DNA of 64,000 nucleotides from Curtobacterium pusillum (GTDB taxonomy: Bacteria; Actinomycetota; Actinomycetes; Actinomycetales; Microbacteriaceae): assembly GCF_013359865.1 (NCBI RefSeq), contig NZ_JABMCE010000082.1, positions 1 through 64,000 of the forward strand, read 5' to 3'. The notes under the pieces were generated by a model. The model ran no database searches. It saw only the letters and a list, made by a program, of their open reading frames with translations, and was not told where the DNA came from. Shown here piece after piece: positions 47,141-56,363 of this stretch. The translations under genes were made by a program, and so were the position numbers. Within the stretch, counting starts at the first letter, position 1, and the number at the start of each line of letters is the position of its first letter.

Positions 47141-48029
47141 GCGGCCGCTCGCCGATCGGACGTTCGTCGCCGATTGTCGGTGGCAGGCCCACGGAGGCGC
47201 GCATCGCCCGGCGCACGTCGGCCTCGGCCGGCAGGAGCTCGTCCTGGTCGCCGGTGAGGAAGAAACGGATCTGCCCGAGCGCCTGCTCGGCAAGCATGTC
47301 GAGGCCGTTCAACACCCGGCCACCGGCAGCCGCCCACCGGGTCGACGCCGCGGTCGGCCACGGCTCGTACGCGACGTCGAACAGCACGGCGTCCGGGCCG
47401 GACGGCACGAGCTCGAGGTCGTCGGCCGCGCCACCGGGCAGGGTCGAGACGACGAACCCGTGGTGCGTGCCCGGGAGTTCGGACAGGGGGAGCACCTCGA
47501 GCGAGACCCCGAGCCGGACGGCCAGGTCGACGAGCGCGCCGGCCTTCGCGGTGTCGCGGAGGAACAGCCGCACCAGGGTCGCCCCGAGTCGGACGGCCGC
47601 GGTCAGTGCGCTCGTCGCGGTCGCTCCGCCACCCAGGATCGTCGCCTCGCCGGGCAGGTGCCCGAGCGCCTCGACCGGTCGCACGAGCCCTTCGACGTCG
47701 GTGTTCGCGCCGTACCGCAGGACGGTGTCGCCCGAGGTCCGGAACGCGATCGTGTTCGCGACCCCGAGCTCGTCGACGAGCGGGGTCGTCCGGTCGAGCA
47801 TGGGCAGCACCTCGCGCTTGAGCGGCATGGTGAGGCTCAGCCCGCGCCATTCCGGACCCAGCCCCGCGACGAACGCGTCCAGACCGCCGGACGCGACCTC
47901 GTGCCTCCCGTACGTGAACGGCACCCCGAGCACGTCGTAGGCCGCTGCGTGCAACGTGGGGGAGAGCGAGTGCGCGATGGGTGAGCCGAGCACCGCGAGG
48001 CGGGTGCGGCCGGGGTCGGTGTACGCCAC
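47133..48029 (-). CDS. aroE: Shikimate dehydrogenase
   Basis: A 298-residue enzyme reducing 3-dehydroshikimate to shikimate with NADPH. The substrate site SPIAHSLSPTLHAAAY, the catalytic Lys in SLTMPLK, the NTD Asp (YGANTDVEG) and the nucleotide loop ILGGGATATSA are present, and GRVLNGLDMLAEQA is the usual C-terminal signature. Some actinobacterial paralogues act on quinate, which cannot be excluded. A chorismate mutase gene lies 1.7 kb away in the opposite direction. Confidence 0.9.
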   Translation of the reverse strand: MAYTDPGRTRLAVLGSPIAHSLSPTLHAAAYDVLGVPFTYGRHEVASGGLDAFVAGLGPEWRGLSLTMPLKREVLPMLDRTTPLVDELGVANTIAFRTSGDTVLRYGANTDVEGLVRPVEALGHLPGEATILGGGATATSALTAAVRLGATLVRLFLRDTAKAGALVDLAVRLGVSLEVLPLSELPGTHHGFVVSTLPGGAADDLELVPSGPDAVLFDVAYEPWPTAASTRWAAAGGRVLNGLDMLAEQALGQIRFFLTGDQDELLPAEADVRRAMRASVGLPPTIGDERPIGERPLS

Positions 48030-48068
48030 GGTGAGTCAGCCTATCCAGGCGTTCTCCGTACCCGTTCC

Positions 48069-48087
48069 TTAGGTTAGGCTTACCTAC
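48069..48087 (+). promoter_or_regulatory. IdeR/DtxR iron box
   Basis: TTAGGTTAGGCTTACCTAC matches the DtxR/IdeR consensus TTAGGTTAGGCTAACCTAA at 17 of 19 positions. It ends directly before the GTG start of the substrate-binding lipoprotein, so repressor binding would cover the start region. Confidence 0.88.
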
Positions 48088-49098
48088 GTGATCCGTACTC
48101 CTCACCGTCTCCGCCGAGTGGTCGCCGCAGTAGGCGCCGTCGTCGCAGCGTCCCTCGTCCTCGCCGGTTGCGCCTCCGGTTCCGGTTCGTCGTCCTCCTC
48201 CTCGTCCTTCTCAGGGTCATCGGACGGCGCGTTCCCGGTGTCGATCACGACCGCCCTCGGCACCACGAAGATCGACTCGCAGCCGAAGCGTGTCGTCGCC
48301 CTCGGCTGGGGCGACGCCGAGACGGCGCTCGAACTCGGTGTGCAGCCCGTCGGCGCGAGCGACTGGCTCGCCTTCGGCGGTGACGGCGTCGGACCGTGGC
48401 TGAAGGGTGCCTACACGAAGTCGCCGAAGATCATCCAGACGCTCGAGCCGAGCTACGAGGACATCCTCAAGCTCAAGCCCGACGTGATCCTCGACGTGAA
48501 GTCCTCGGGCGACAAGGACCGCTACGCCAAGCTGTCCGCGATCGCGCCGACCGTGGCGATCCCGAAGGGCGGGGAGAACTACCTCGCCTCGACGTCGCAG
48601 CAGGTCGACATGATCGCGAAGGCGCTCGGCAAGGAGTCCGAGGGCAAGAAGCTGCTGTCCGGCCTCGACGACGCCTACGCTTCCGCACGCAAGGCCCACC
48701 CCGAGTTCACGGGCAAGTCCGCCGTCGTCGGTGCGTACACGTCCGACGGGTTCGGTGCCTACGCCTCCACGGACAGCCGCTCCACGTTCATGCGGAACCT
48801 CGGCTTCACGATCCCGAAGGCCATCGACGAGCAGGCGGGCAAGGCGTTCTCGGTGCACCTGTCGGACGAGAACCTCGACCTGCTGAACGCCGACCTGACG
48901 CTGATCCTGCCGATCTACGTCGATGCGTCGAAGGCCGAGTCGGACCCGCTGTTCCAGAAGGTCCCGTCGGTCGAGGCCGGGCACGCGATCGTGTTCGACG
49001 ACCCTGACGTCTCGTCGGCGTTCTCGATGGGCACGACGGCCGCGATCGAGTGGGCGCTGAAGAAGCTGCCCGACGAGTTCGCCGCGAAGCTCGGCTGA
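48088..49098 (+). CDS. Iron-siderophore ABC transporter substrate-binding lipoprotein
   Basis: A 336-residue class III binding protein (FecB/FepB type). A lipoprotein signal with lipobox LAGC (Cys28) and a Ser-rich linker precede the two-lobed domain: QPKRVVALGWGDAETALELG, PSYEDILKLKPDVIL, and a final VEAGHAIVFDD. It would capture ferric siderophores outside the membrane for an ABC importer. No permease or ATPase genes follow. An IdeR box directly abuts the GTG start, so the transcript may be leaderless and is expected to be iron-repressed. Confidence 0.9.
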   Translation: MIRTPHRLRRVVAAVGAVVAASLVLAGCASGSGSSSSSSSFSGSSDGAFPVSITTALGTTKIDSQPKRVVALGWGDAETALELGVQPVGASDWLAFGGDGVGPWLKGAYTKSPKIIQTLEPSYEDILKLKPDVILDVKSSGDKDRYAKLSAIAPTVAIPKGGENYLASTSQQVDMIAKALGKESEGKKLLSGLDDAYASARKAHPEFTGKSAVVGAYTSDGFGAYASTDSRSTFMRNLGFTIPKAIDEQAGKAFSVHLSDENLDLLNADLTLILPIYVDASKAESDPLFQKVPSVEAGHAIVFDDPDVSSAFSMGTTAAIEWALKKLPDEFAAKLG

Positions 49099-49127
49099 CG
49101 CCGGGCGCCGGGCGCCGGGCCGTCTCC

Positions 49128-49223
49128 CGCGAAAGCGACAGGGTGCCGCCGGAGTTCGGCGGCACCCTGTCGCTTTCGCGTGCGGGACGGGGCGCGTGTG
49201 CGGCAGCCTGTCGCTTTCGCGTG
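49128..49223. repeat. CGCGAAAGCGACAGG inverted and direct repeats
   Basis: Perfect 23-bp arms (49128-49150 and 49158-49180, outer part CGCGAAAGCGACAGG) with a 7-bp loop form a strong hairpin between convergent genes. A third half, CCTGTCGCTTTCGCGTG, recurs at 49207-49223, and CGGGACGGG follows both right-hand copies, giving a partial tandem duplication. Likely terminator and a repetitive extragenic palindrome. Confidence 0.75.
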
Positions 49224-49252
49224 ACCGTGCGGGACGGGACTCGCCGCCGCGG

Positions 49253-49657
49253 TCAGGCGCCGAACGTCGACCCGAGGAACGCGAAGAGCAGGGCGATCAG
49301 CGGGAACGACCCCTGCACGAACGCCGAGTTGAGGTAGCGGCGGCCCGTCCCGGCGAGGATCACCGCGGCGCCGAGCATCGACGCCGTCGAGAACACGACG
49401 AGCGTCCACCCGCTCGCACCGTTGCCCGCCGCCACCAGCACGACACCGAGCACCGCACCGATCGCCAGGAACAGGTTGTAGAAGCCCTGGTTGAACGCGA
49501 GCGACCGGGTCGCCTGCACCTCGGTCTCCGACGACAACCCGAAGATCCGACGCACCCTGGGGCTCGTCCAGGCGACAGACTCGAGGAAGAAGATGTAGAC
49601 GTGCACGAGGCCCGCGAGGACCGCGAACACGCTCGAGATCACGAGCAGGACCGACAT
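49253..49657 (-). CDS. DUF1304 membrane protein
   Basis: A 134-residue protein with four transmembrane helices. HVYIFFLESVAWTSPRVRRIF and FNQGFYNLFLAIGAVLG are DUF1304 hallmarks. Function unknown. GGAGG lies directly before the ATG at 49657; ATG 49666 is an alternative. Divergent from chorismate mutase. Confidence 0.85.
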   Translation of the reverse strand: MSVLLVISSVFAVLAGLVHVYIFFLESVAWTSPRVRRIFGLSSETEVQATRSLAFNQGFYNLFLAIGAVLGVVLVAAGNGASGWTLVVFSTASMLGAAVILAGTGRRYLNSAFVQGSFPLIALLFAFLGSTFGA

Positions 49658-49756
49658 GGCCTCCATTCTCGCAGTTCCGACGGTGCTCAGGTCCCGCCCA
49701 GGTTCGGCAGGCGTAACCGACACCTGCCGAGCAGCCGCGGCCGTTAGGCTCGGAGC

Positions 49757-50080
49757 ATGAGCGACGACGACACCAGGCCCGAGTACGACCCGGCGGCCGT
49801 CGCCGAGCTGGGCAGCATCCGGCAGAGCATCGACAACATCGACGCCGCCGTGATCCACATGCTCGCCGAGCGCTTCAAGTACACGCAGCGGGTCGGTTAC
49901 CTCAAGGCGGCCGCGGGGATGCCGCCCGCAGACCCGGGACGCGAGCAGATCCAGGTCGCCCGGCTGCGGTCGCTCGCCGCCGAGTCGCACCTCGACCCCG
50001 CCTTCGCCGAGAAGTTCCTCAACTTCATCGTCGCCGAGGTCATCCACCACCACGAGCAGATTGCCGGCGGCGACGAGTGA
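49757..50080 (+). CDS. Chorismate mutase (AroQ type)
   Basis: A 107-residue all-helical enzyme converting chorismate to prephenate. IRQSIDNIDAAVIHMLAERF and the following KYTQRVGYLK form the first long AroQ helix with its active-site Arg/Lys residues, and the central DPGREQIQVARLR supplies the second basic set. No signal peptide, so it is cytoplasmic. The stop overlaps the next start as GTGA. Confidence 0.88.
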   Translation: MSDDDTRPEYDPAAVAELGSIRQSIDNIDAAVIHMLAERFKYTQRVGYLKAAAGMPPADPGREQIQVARLRSLAAESHLDPAFAEKFLNFIVAEVIHHHEQIAGGDE

Positions 50081-51156
50081 GCGGCACGCTCCCGACGCTG
50101 CTCGTCGGCTCGTACACGGCCACCGGTGGCGGGAACGCGACGGGGATCTCGATGATCGCGGGCGGCGCGGCTGACGCGTCGGCGGACGTCCGGACCGTCG
50201 CCGTCATCGACGACCCGTCGTTCCTCGCGGTCTCCGGCGACCGGGTGTACGCGGTCTCCGAGACCGTCGACGGGAGCGTCTCCGCGTTCCGCCGCGCCGG
50301 CTCGGCGCTCGAGCACCTCTGGGACGCGCCCTCCGGCGGGGACGCCCCCTGCCACGTGCAGGTCGACCCGTCCGGCACGCTCGTCGTCACCAACTACGTC
50401 TCCGGAACCGTCACCGCGGTCTCGCTCGCGGCCGCCGAGTCGCACTCCGCCTCGGTGCTCGCCAGCGACGGCGTCGTGGGGACGCACGGCAGCGACGACC
50501 GCGTGAACGTGCCCGACTCAGCCGTCGTCACCGAGGTCCTGCCCGACGTCAGCGGACCGGTGCAGGACCGGCAGGAGGGTCCGCACGCACACCAGTCGAT
50601 CGCGACGCCGGACGGCACCGTGCTCGTCGCCGACCTGGGCGGTGATGCGCTGCACGAGTTCCGGATCACCGGTGCCCCGGCCATCGAACGGGTCCGCGTG
50701 CACCACCTCGCCCCGGGTGTCGGTCCGAGGCACCTGGCGTGGTACGACGGGGACCTCATCGTGGCGGGCGAGTTGGACGGGCGCGTGCACCGGCTTCGCC
50801 GTGACGAGTCCGGGTCGCTCGTGGTCGTCGCCTCAGCGGCGACCTTCGACGGTGAGGTCGGCGGATCGCTCCTCAGCCACGTCGAGGTCGACGAAGCCGG
50901 GCGGGTGTACGTCGCGGTGCGTGGCCGGGACCTCGTCGTCGTGCTCGACGCGTCCGACGGCGGGCTCACGCTCGTCGGCTCGGCGTCGTCCGGTGGCGTG
51001 TGGCCGCGGCACTTCGCGCGGGTGCCCGGGTTCGTCCTGGTCGCCAACCAGCTGTCCGATGCGATCGCCGTGCTCCCCGTCGGCGACGACGGCGTGCCCG
51101 GCGAGGCGGTCGCGCAGATCCCGGTCGGCACGCCGACCTGCGTCGTCCCGGTCTGA
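50077..51156 (+). CDS. Lactonase-family beta-propeller protein (YbhE/Pgl-like)
   Basis: A 359-residue seven-bladed propeller. LLVGSYT at the N-terminus, HVQVDPSGTLVVTNYVSGTV, GPHAHQSIATPDGTVLVADLG and GVGPRHLAW are typical of the YbhE/Pgl group, which hydrolyses 6-phosphogluconolactone. The GTG at 50077 overlaps the chorismate mutase stop. Substrate within the lactonase family is not certain. Confidence 0.85.
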   Translation: MSGTLPTLLVGSYTATGGGNATGISMIAGGAADASADVRTVAVIDDPSFLAVSGDRVYAVSETVDGSVSAFRRAGSALEHLWDAPSGGDAPCHVQVDPSGTLVVTNYVSGTVTAVSLAAAESHSASVLASDGVVGTHGSDDRVNVPDSAVVTEVLPDVSGPVQDRQEGPHAHQSIATPDGTVLVADLGGDALHEFRITGAPAIERVRVHHLAPGVGPRHLAWYDGDLIVAGELDGRVHRLRRDESGSLVVVASAATFDGEVGGSLLSHVEVDEAGRVYVAVRGRDLVVVLDASDGGLTLVGSASSGGVWPRHFARVPGFVLVANQLSDAIAVLPVGDDGVPGEAVAQIPVGTPTCVVPV

Positions 51157-51296
51157 GCACCGGTCGTCGTCCTGGAGGCGCGGCTCCTGTCACCGGGATC
51201 GGTCCGACCGAGCGCATGGACGCGTCCGACCCCCTCGTCCCCGGCCCGCCACCGCTCGGCGAGCACCTGCGGCGTCGCCGAGAACGGGCCCGGTGA
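51157..51296. other. Short intergenic stretch with a half palindrome element
   Basis: CCTGGAGGCGCGGCTCCTG (51171-51189) resembles one arm of the 14122 and 61034 palindromes. A 26-codon frame (51216-51296) is present but unsupported. Confidence 0.35.
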
Positions 51297-52217
51297 TCAG
51301 GGCTCGATGAGGTTCTCGAACGGGCGCCCCTCGGCCAGCGCGGCCACCTGGCGACGCATGAGCTCGATCGAGCGCGGCACGCTGAGGTCGGTGTTCCCGC
51401 CGACGTGCGGCGTGAGGACCGTGTTCGGCGTCGTCCAGAGCGGGTGTCCCGCGGGGAGCGGCTCGGGGTCGGTGACGTCCAGCGCTGCCGAGAGTCGACC
51501 GGACCGCAGCTCGGCGACCAGGGCGTCGGTGTCGACGACCTTGCCGCGGGAGACGTTCACCACGAGGGCGCCGTCAGGCAGGGCACCGAGCAGGTCGGCG
51601 TCCACCAGCCGCTCGGTCTCGTCCGTCAGGGGTGTGATCAGCACGAGCGCGTCGGTGTGGGCGGCCAGCGCCGGCAGCTCGTCGAACGCGTGCACCTGCC
51701 GGCCGTCCTGCTCCCGGGCGGTCCGTGCGACGACGGTCACCTCGGTGCGGAACGCCTCGAACCGCGTGGCGATCGCCGAGCCGATCGCCCCGTAGCCGAC
51801 CACCGTCACGCGGCGGTCGGCCAGGGAACGGGTCGTCCGGGCGTCCCAGACACCGTTCGCACGGTCGGCCTGGAACGCCCCGAGCTCCCGGAGCGACGTG
51901 AGCGCGAGCCCGACGGCGAGTTCTGCGGTCTCGTCGTCGTGGATGCCGCGGCCGTTCGCGAGCTGCGCGTGCCCGGGCACGTGCGGGACGGCGTGCTCGT
52001 ACCCGGCGCTCGGCAGCTGCAGGAGCCGCAGGTTCGGCAGGTCGTGCACGTACTGCCAGCGGTGCCGTCCAGCGAAGTAGAACGGCAGGAGCGTGACGGC
52101 GACGTCGGCGCCGCGCGGGTACGGCCCCTCGACGTCCCACACGTCCAGCTCGACGCCGTCCGGCACGGGGCCGAACCGGTCGACGAGCTCCGCGAACGGC
52201 AGCGTGACGATCGGCAT
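51297..52217 (-). CDS. D-isomer-specific 2-hydroxyacid dehydrogenase
   Basis: A 306-residue NAD(P)-dependent dehydrogenase. VVGYGAIGSAIA is the GxGxxG nucleotide loop; the catalytic triad is Arg in NVSRGKVVD, Glu in DVTDPEPLP and His in LTPHVGG. The N-terminal domain is shorter than in phosphoglycerate dehydrogenase, so glyoxylate/hydroxypyruvate or a phosphonate-like substrate is more likely than serine biosynthesis. Monocistronic-looking, 17 bp downstream of purL on the same strand. Confidence 0.88.
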   Translation of the reverse strand: MPIVTLPFAELVDRFGPVPDGVELDVWDVEGPYPRGADVAVTLLPFYFAGRHRWQYVHDLPNLRLLQLPSAGYEHAVPHVPGHAQLANGRGIHDDETAELAVGLALTSLRELGAFQADRANGVWDARTTRSLADRRVTVVGYGAIGSAIATRFEAFRTEVTVVARTAREQDGRQVHAFDELPALAAHTDALVLITPLTDETERLVDADLLGALPDGALVVNVSRGKVVDTDALVAELRSGRLSAALDVTDPEPLPAGHPLWTTPNTVLTPHVGGNTDLSVPRSIELMRRQVAALAEGRPFENLIEP

Positions 52218-52234
52218 CCTGCGGGCCCCGCGGG

Positions 52235-54652
52235 TCAGGCGTCGGTGCGCGGCGAGAACGTGCCGTCGGAGTCGAGCGGACCGCGGCCGACGTAGCCCTC
52301 GGTGACGTCCTCGACGATGACGTCGCCGAAGCGGCTGGGCAGCGTCGCGCGGTGCGTACCGCGGAGTTCGTCGAGGGTCGCTTCGAACGCGCCCTGCACC
52401 TCGAGCGACCCGCTCGTGGCGTCCGTGACGCCGATGCGGAGCACCGGGAAGCCACGGCCGTCGCAGAGGCCCTGGAAGCGGACGTCGTCCTCGCGCCGGA
52501 CGGTCACGATGACGCGGCCGGTCGACTCCGAGAACAGAGCGGTGGCCGTGTCGATGCCGTCGCGGGCCTCGACCTCGTCGAGCACGACGCGGGCGCCGAT
52601 GCCGAACCGCAGCACCGACTCGGCGAGGGACTGGCCGAGGCCGCCGTCCGCGAGGTCGTGGGCGCTGGTGAGCAGCTGCTCGTTCGCCGCGGCGTGCAGG
52701 AGGTCCGCGAGGGCCTTCTCACGCTCGAGGTCGACCGCCGGCGGACGACCGCCGAGGTGGCCGTGCACGGTGCCGGCCCAGGCCGAACCGTCCAGCTCGA
52801 GCGAGGTGGTGCCGAGCAGGTAGATGTTGTGTCCGTCGTCCTGCCAGCCGGAGGGCACGCGCAGCGCGACGTCGTCGATCACACCGAGGACACCGACGAC
52901 CGGGGTCGGGTGGATCGGGGTGGTGCCGGTCTGGTTGTAGAACGACACGTTCCCGCCGGTGACCGGGATGCCGAGTTCCATGCAGCCGTCCGCGAGGCCC
53001 TCGACGGCCTCGGAGAACTGCCACATGACCTCGGGGTTCTCCGGGGAGCCGAAGTTCAGGCAGTCGGTCACGGCGGCCGGGACGGCACCGGTGACGGCGA
53101 CGTTGCGGTACGCCTCGGCGAGGGCGAGGCGCGCGCCCTGCTTCGGGTCGAGGTAGCAGTAGCGGCCGTTCGCGTCGGTCGCGATCGTCACGCCGAGCCC
53201 GGACTCCTCGTCGACGCGGATCATGCCGCCGTCGTCGGGGAAGGAGAGTGCGGTGTTGCCGAGCACGTAGGTGTCGTACTGGTTCGTCACCCAGTTCTTC
53301 GACGCCAGGTTCGGGGAGCCGAGCAGGCTGAGGAACTGCGCCTTGAGCGCGGGGCCGTCGGTCGGGCGCTCGAGGGAGGCGGCGGAGTCGGCCTGCAGCG
53401 CGTCGATCCAGGTGGGGTAGGCGACCGGACGGTCGTACACCGGGCCGTCGACGGCGACGGTCCGCGGGTCGACGTTGACGATCTCCTGGCCCTGCCAGTC
53501 GATGACGAGACGGCCGGTGCCGGTGACCTCGCCGAGGACGCTGGTCTCGACCTCCCACTTGCGCACGACCGCGAGGAACTCGTCGAGCTTCTCGGGGCGG
53601 ACGACCGCCATCATCCGCTCCTGGCTCTCCGACATGAGGATCTCCTCGGCGGTGAGCGTGGGGTCGCGCAGCAGGACGTCGTCGAGCGAGATGTGCATCC
53701 CGCCGTCACCGTTCGAGGCGAGCTCCGAGGTGGCGCAGGAGATGCCGGCGGCCCCGAGGTCCTGGATGCCCTCGACCAGTTCCTTCTGGAACAGCTCGAG
53801 GCAGCACTCGATGAGGACCTTCTCGGCGAACGGGTCGCCGACCTGGACCGCCGGACGCTTGGTCGGGCCGCCCTCGGTGAAGGTGTCCGAAGCGAGGATC
53901 GACGCGCCGCCGATGCCGTCGCCACCCGTGCGGGCGCCGAACAGCACGACCTTGTTGCCGGCGCCGGAGGCGTTCGCGAGGTGGAGGTCCTCGTGCCGGA
54001 GGACACCGACCGCGAGGGCGTTGACCAGCGGGTTGCCCTGGTACACCGGGTCGAAGTAGGTCTCGCCGCCGATGTTCGGCAGGCCGAGGCAGTTGCCGTA
54101 GAACGAGATGCCGCCGACGACGCCGTGCACGACGCGCGCCGTGTCCTCGTGGTCGATCTCGCCGAAGCGGAGCTGGTCCATCACGGCGACCGGCCGTGCA
54201 CCCATCGAGATGATGTCGCGGACGATGCCGCCGACACCCGTCGCAGCGCCCTGGTACGGCTCGACGTAGGACGGGTGGTTGTGCGACTCGACCTTGAAGG
54301 TCACCGCCCAGCCGTTGCCGACGTCGATGACGCCGGCGTTCTCGCCCATGCCGACCATCAGGTTCTTCGTCATCTCCGGCGTGACCTTCTTGCCGAACTG
54401 ACGGAGGTAATTCTTCGACGACTTGTACGAGCAGTGCTCGGACCACATCACGGAGTACATCGCCAGTTCGCCCGAGGTGGGGCGGCGGCCGAGGATCTCG
54501 CGGATCTTCGCGTACTCGTCCGCCTTCAGCCCGAGCGCCTCGTACGGCTGCTCCTTGTCGGGCGTGGCAGCGGCGTCCTGCACGGTGTCGGGCTTCGGGC
54601 GCACGAAAGTCGTCACGGTGTTGTCGTTCCCTGTCACTGGAGTCGCGGTCAC
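52235..54652 (-). CDS. purL: Phosphoribosylformylglycinamidine synthase subunit PurL
   Basis: An 805-residue small-type PurL that converts formylglycinamide ribonucleotide to the amidine with ATP, using ammonia from PurQ. Recognisable segments are [12 protein letters not shown] near the N-terminus, KVESHNHPS (catalytic His), [49 protein letters not shown] and [10 protein letters not shown]. Length fits the PurL/PurQ/PurS three-subunit system. The GTG at 54652 overlaps the purQ stop as GTGA. Confidence 0.97.
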   Translation of the reverse strand: MTATPVTGNDNTVTTFVRPKPDTVQDAAATPDKEQPYEALGLKADEYAKIREILGRRPTSGELAMYSVMWSEHCSYKSSKNYLRQFGKKVTPEMTKNLMVGMGENAGVIDVGNGWAVTFKVESHNHPSYVEPYQGAATGVGGIVRDIISMGARPVAVMDQLRFGEIDHEDTARVVHGVVGGISFYGNCLGLPNIGGETYFDPVYQGNPLVNALAVGVLRHEDLHLANASGAGNKVVLFGARTGGDGIGGASILASDTFTEGGPTKRPAVQVGDPFAEKVLIECCLELFQKELVEGIQDLGAAGISCATSELASNGDGGMHISLDDVLLRDPTLTAEEILMSESQERMMAVVRPEKLDEFLAVVRKWEVETSVLGEVTGTGRLVIDWQGQEIVNVDPRTVAVDGPVYDRPVAYPTWIDALQADSAASLERPTDGPALKAQFLSLLGSPNLASKNWVTNQYDTYVLGNTALSFPDDGGMIRVDEESGLGVTIATDANGRYCYLDPKQGARLALAEAYRNVAVTGAVPAAVTDCLNFGSPENPEVMWQFSEAVEGLADGCMELGIPVTGGNVSFYNQTGTTPIHPTPVVGVLGVIDDVALRVPSGWQDDGHNIYLLGTTSLELDGSAWAGTVHGHLGGRPPAVDLEREKALADLLHAAANEQLLTSAHDLADGGLGQSLAESVLRFGIGARVVLDEVEARDGIDTATALFSESTGRVIVTVRREDDVRFQGLCDGRGFPVLRIGVTDATSGSLEVQGAFEATLDELRGTHRATLPSRFGDVIVEDVTEGYVGRGPLDSDGTFSPRTDA

Positions 54653-55353
54653 TTGACGAGCGTCGACTCGATCACGGAGGTGAAGAAGGTGAGGCCGTCC
54701 GTTCCGGAGGCCATGGCGGCGGCGGTGTCCGGGCCGAAGCCGGGCTCCGTCGCGTGCTCGGGGTGCGGCATGAGGCCGACGACGTTGCCGCGCTCGTTCG
54801 AGACGCCGGCGATGTCGTCGATCGACCCGTTCGGGTTCACGCCGACGTAGCGGAACACGACCTGGCCGTTGTCCTCGATGCGCTTGATCTCGTCGGCGTC
54901 GGCCACGAAGCGGCCGTCGGCGTTCTTCAGCGGGATGGTGATCTCCTGCTGCGCGGTGAAACCCGAGGTCCATGCGGTCGAGGTGGTCTCGACGCGGAGC
55001 TTCTGGTCGCGTCGGATGAACTGCTGGTGGGCGTTGCGGGTGTGGGCCCCGGGGACCAGGCGGGCCTCGGCCAGCATCTGGAAGCCGTTGCAGATGCCGA
55101 GTACGGGCATGCCCTTGCCGGCAGCGTCGATGACCTCGGCCATGATCGGGGCCTTCGCGGCGATGGCACCGGCACGGAGGTAGTCGCCGTAGGAGAACCC
55201 GCCGGGGAGCACGATCGCGTCGACGCCCTGCAGGTCGTGGTCGCCGTGCCAGAGGGCGACGGGTTCGGCGCCGGCGAGGCGGACCGCGCGCTGGGCGTCG
55301 CGGTCGTCGAGCGAGCCCGGGAAGGTGATGACGCCGATCCGCATCGAGGTCAC
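54649..55353 (-). CDS. purQ: Phosphoribosylformylglycinamidine synthase glutaminase subunit PurQ
   Basis: A 234-residue class I glutamine amidotransferase feeding ammonia to PurL. The nucleophile Cys is in [10 protein letters not shown], and the His/Glu pair is in [27 protein letters not shown] is the oxyanion region. The GTG at 55353 overlaps the purS stop; an ATG at 55344 is possible. Confidence 0.96.
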   Translation of the reverse strand: MTSMRIGVITFPGSLDDRDAQRAVRLAGAEPVALWHGDHDLQGVDAIVLPGGFSYGDYLRAGAIAAKAPIMAEVIDAAGKGMPVLGICNGFQMLAEARLVPGAHTRNAHQQFIRRDQKLRVETTSTAWTSGFTAQQEITIPLKNADGRFVADADEIKRIEDNGQVVFRYVGVNPNGSIDDIAGVSNERGNVVGLMPHPEHATEPGFGPDTAAAMASGTDGLTFFTSVIESTLVK

Positions 55354-55601
55354 TCGTCCCCGACCGTCACGGACACGACGTCCTCGATCACGGCGTTGGA
55401 GAACACGTCGGACGCGATCTCGCGGACCTCCGCGAGCTTCGCGTCGTCGATCGGTCCGTCGACGGTCACCTCGAAGCGCTTGCCGATCCGGACGTTGGTC
55501 AGGTCGGCCTTGCCGAGACGGGCGAGCGCGTTGCCCACCGCCTTGCCCTGGGGGTCGAGGATCTCGGCCTTCGGCATGACCTCGACGACGATCGTTGGCA
55601 C
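55350..55601 (-). CDS. purS: Phosphoribosylformylglycinamidine synthase subunit PurS
   Basis: An 83-residue protein bridging PurL and Pur[21 protein letters not shown] and the RIGKRFEV strand are typical of PurS. GTG start at 55601, with GGAG eight bases upstream. First gene of purSQL, all joined by GTGA overlaps. Confidence 0.94.
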   Translation of the reverse strand: MPTIVVEVMPKAEILDPQGKAVGNALARLGKADLTNVRIGKRFEVTVDGPIDDAKLAEVREIASDVFSNAVIEDVVSVTVGDE

Positions 55602-55676
55602 GTGTTCACTCCAGCACTTCAGGGGATGGGTGGGACACCACCAGTCTACGGGGCGTGCGCGCCACGCCGGAGCACG

Positions 55677-55717
55677 TTGCGAGTCACTCCTCCAACGCGT
55701 ATATTCCAATTCGAATA
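55677..55717 (+). promoter_or_regulatory. Promoter with embedded operator for the padR-exporter operon
   Basis: TTGCGA (55677-55682) and TATATT (55700-55705) are spaced by 17 bp, a good -35/-10 pair. The dyad TATTC-CAATTC-GAATA (55702-55717) covers the -10 element, as expected of an autorepressing PadR operator. Confidence 0.65.
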
Positions 55718-55748
55718 GACGGTTTGGAACACCATACAGGAGGCACGG

Positions 55749-56363
55749 ATGGCGTCGCTCACGCCCCTCGCGTTCGCCGCGCTCGGGCTCCTCAACGAGG
55801 CCCCCATGCACCCGTACGAGATGTTCCAGACGATGCTGCAGCGTCGCGAGGACGAGAACGTCAAGGTCCGCCCCGGCACGCTCTACCACCAGATCGGGCG
55901 GCTGGTGGACCTCGGGTTCGCAGAGGCGCTCGGCACGGCGCGTGAGGGCAACCGGCCGGAACGCACGACCTACGCGATCACCGACCACGGGCGCACCGAG
56001 CTCCAGGCCGGGCTCCGTCGGATGATCGCGGAGCCGGCGGACGAGTACCCGGAGTTCCAGCTCGCCGTCTCGCACGTCGACAACCTGAGCGCCGCGGACG
56101 CCGTCACCGCCCTGCGGACGCGCGCGGAAGCGCTCCGCGACCAGCGTGCCGAGTACGACGAGGCCGCCACGGGCCTCCAGGCCAAGCATCTGGCCGAGCG
56201 CTTCTGGCTGGACGTGTCGTACGTCCGTGCCATGCTCCAGGCGCAGATCGAGTGGCTCTCCACCACGGCCGACCGCATCGCGAGCGGCGACATCCCCTGG
56301 GACGGCCCGGCCGTCCCCGAAGACACAGACATCCCCACGAACAGCAAGGAACCCACTCGATGA
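55749..56363 (+). CDS. PadR-family transcriptional repressor
   Basis: A 204-residue regulator. The N-terminal winged helix (ALGLLNEAPMHPYEMFQTM, VRPGTLYHQIGRLVDLGF, YAITDHGRTELQ) is typical of PadR. The C-terminal helical part (about 90-185) resembles the larger PadR-s2/VirR group. AGGAGG precedes the ATG at 55749. Its stop overlaps the exporter start as ATGA, so it controls its own two-gene operon, presumably released by a drug-like ligand. Confidence 0.9.
   Translation: MASLTPLAFAALGLLNEAPMHPYEMFQTMLQRREDENVKVRPGTLYHQIGRLVDLGFAEALGTAREGNRPERTTYAITDHGRTELQAGLRRMIAEPADEYPEFQLAVSHVDNLSAADAVTALRTRAEALRDQRAEYDEAATGLQAKHLAERFWLDVSYVRAMLQAQIEWLSTTADRIASGDIPWDGPAVPEDTDIPTNSKEPTR

Noticed and set aside
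51216..51296. 26-codon frame starting MDASDPLVPG
   Set aside because: Too short, weak ribosome-binding site and no conservation evidence; chance is likely.
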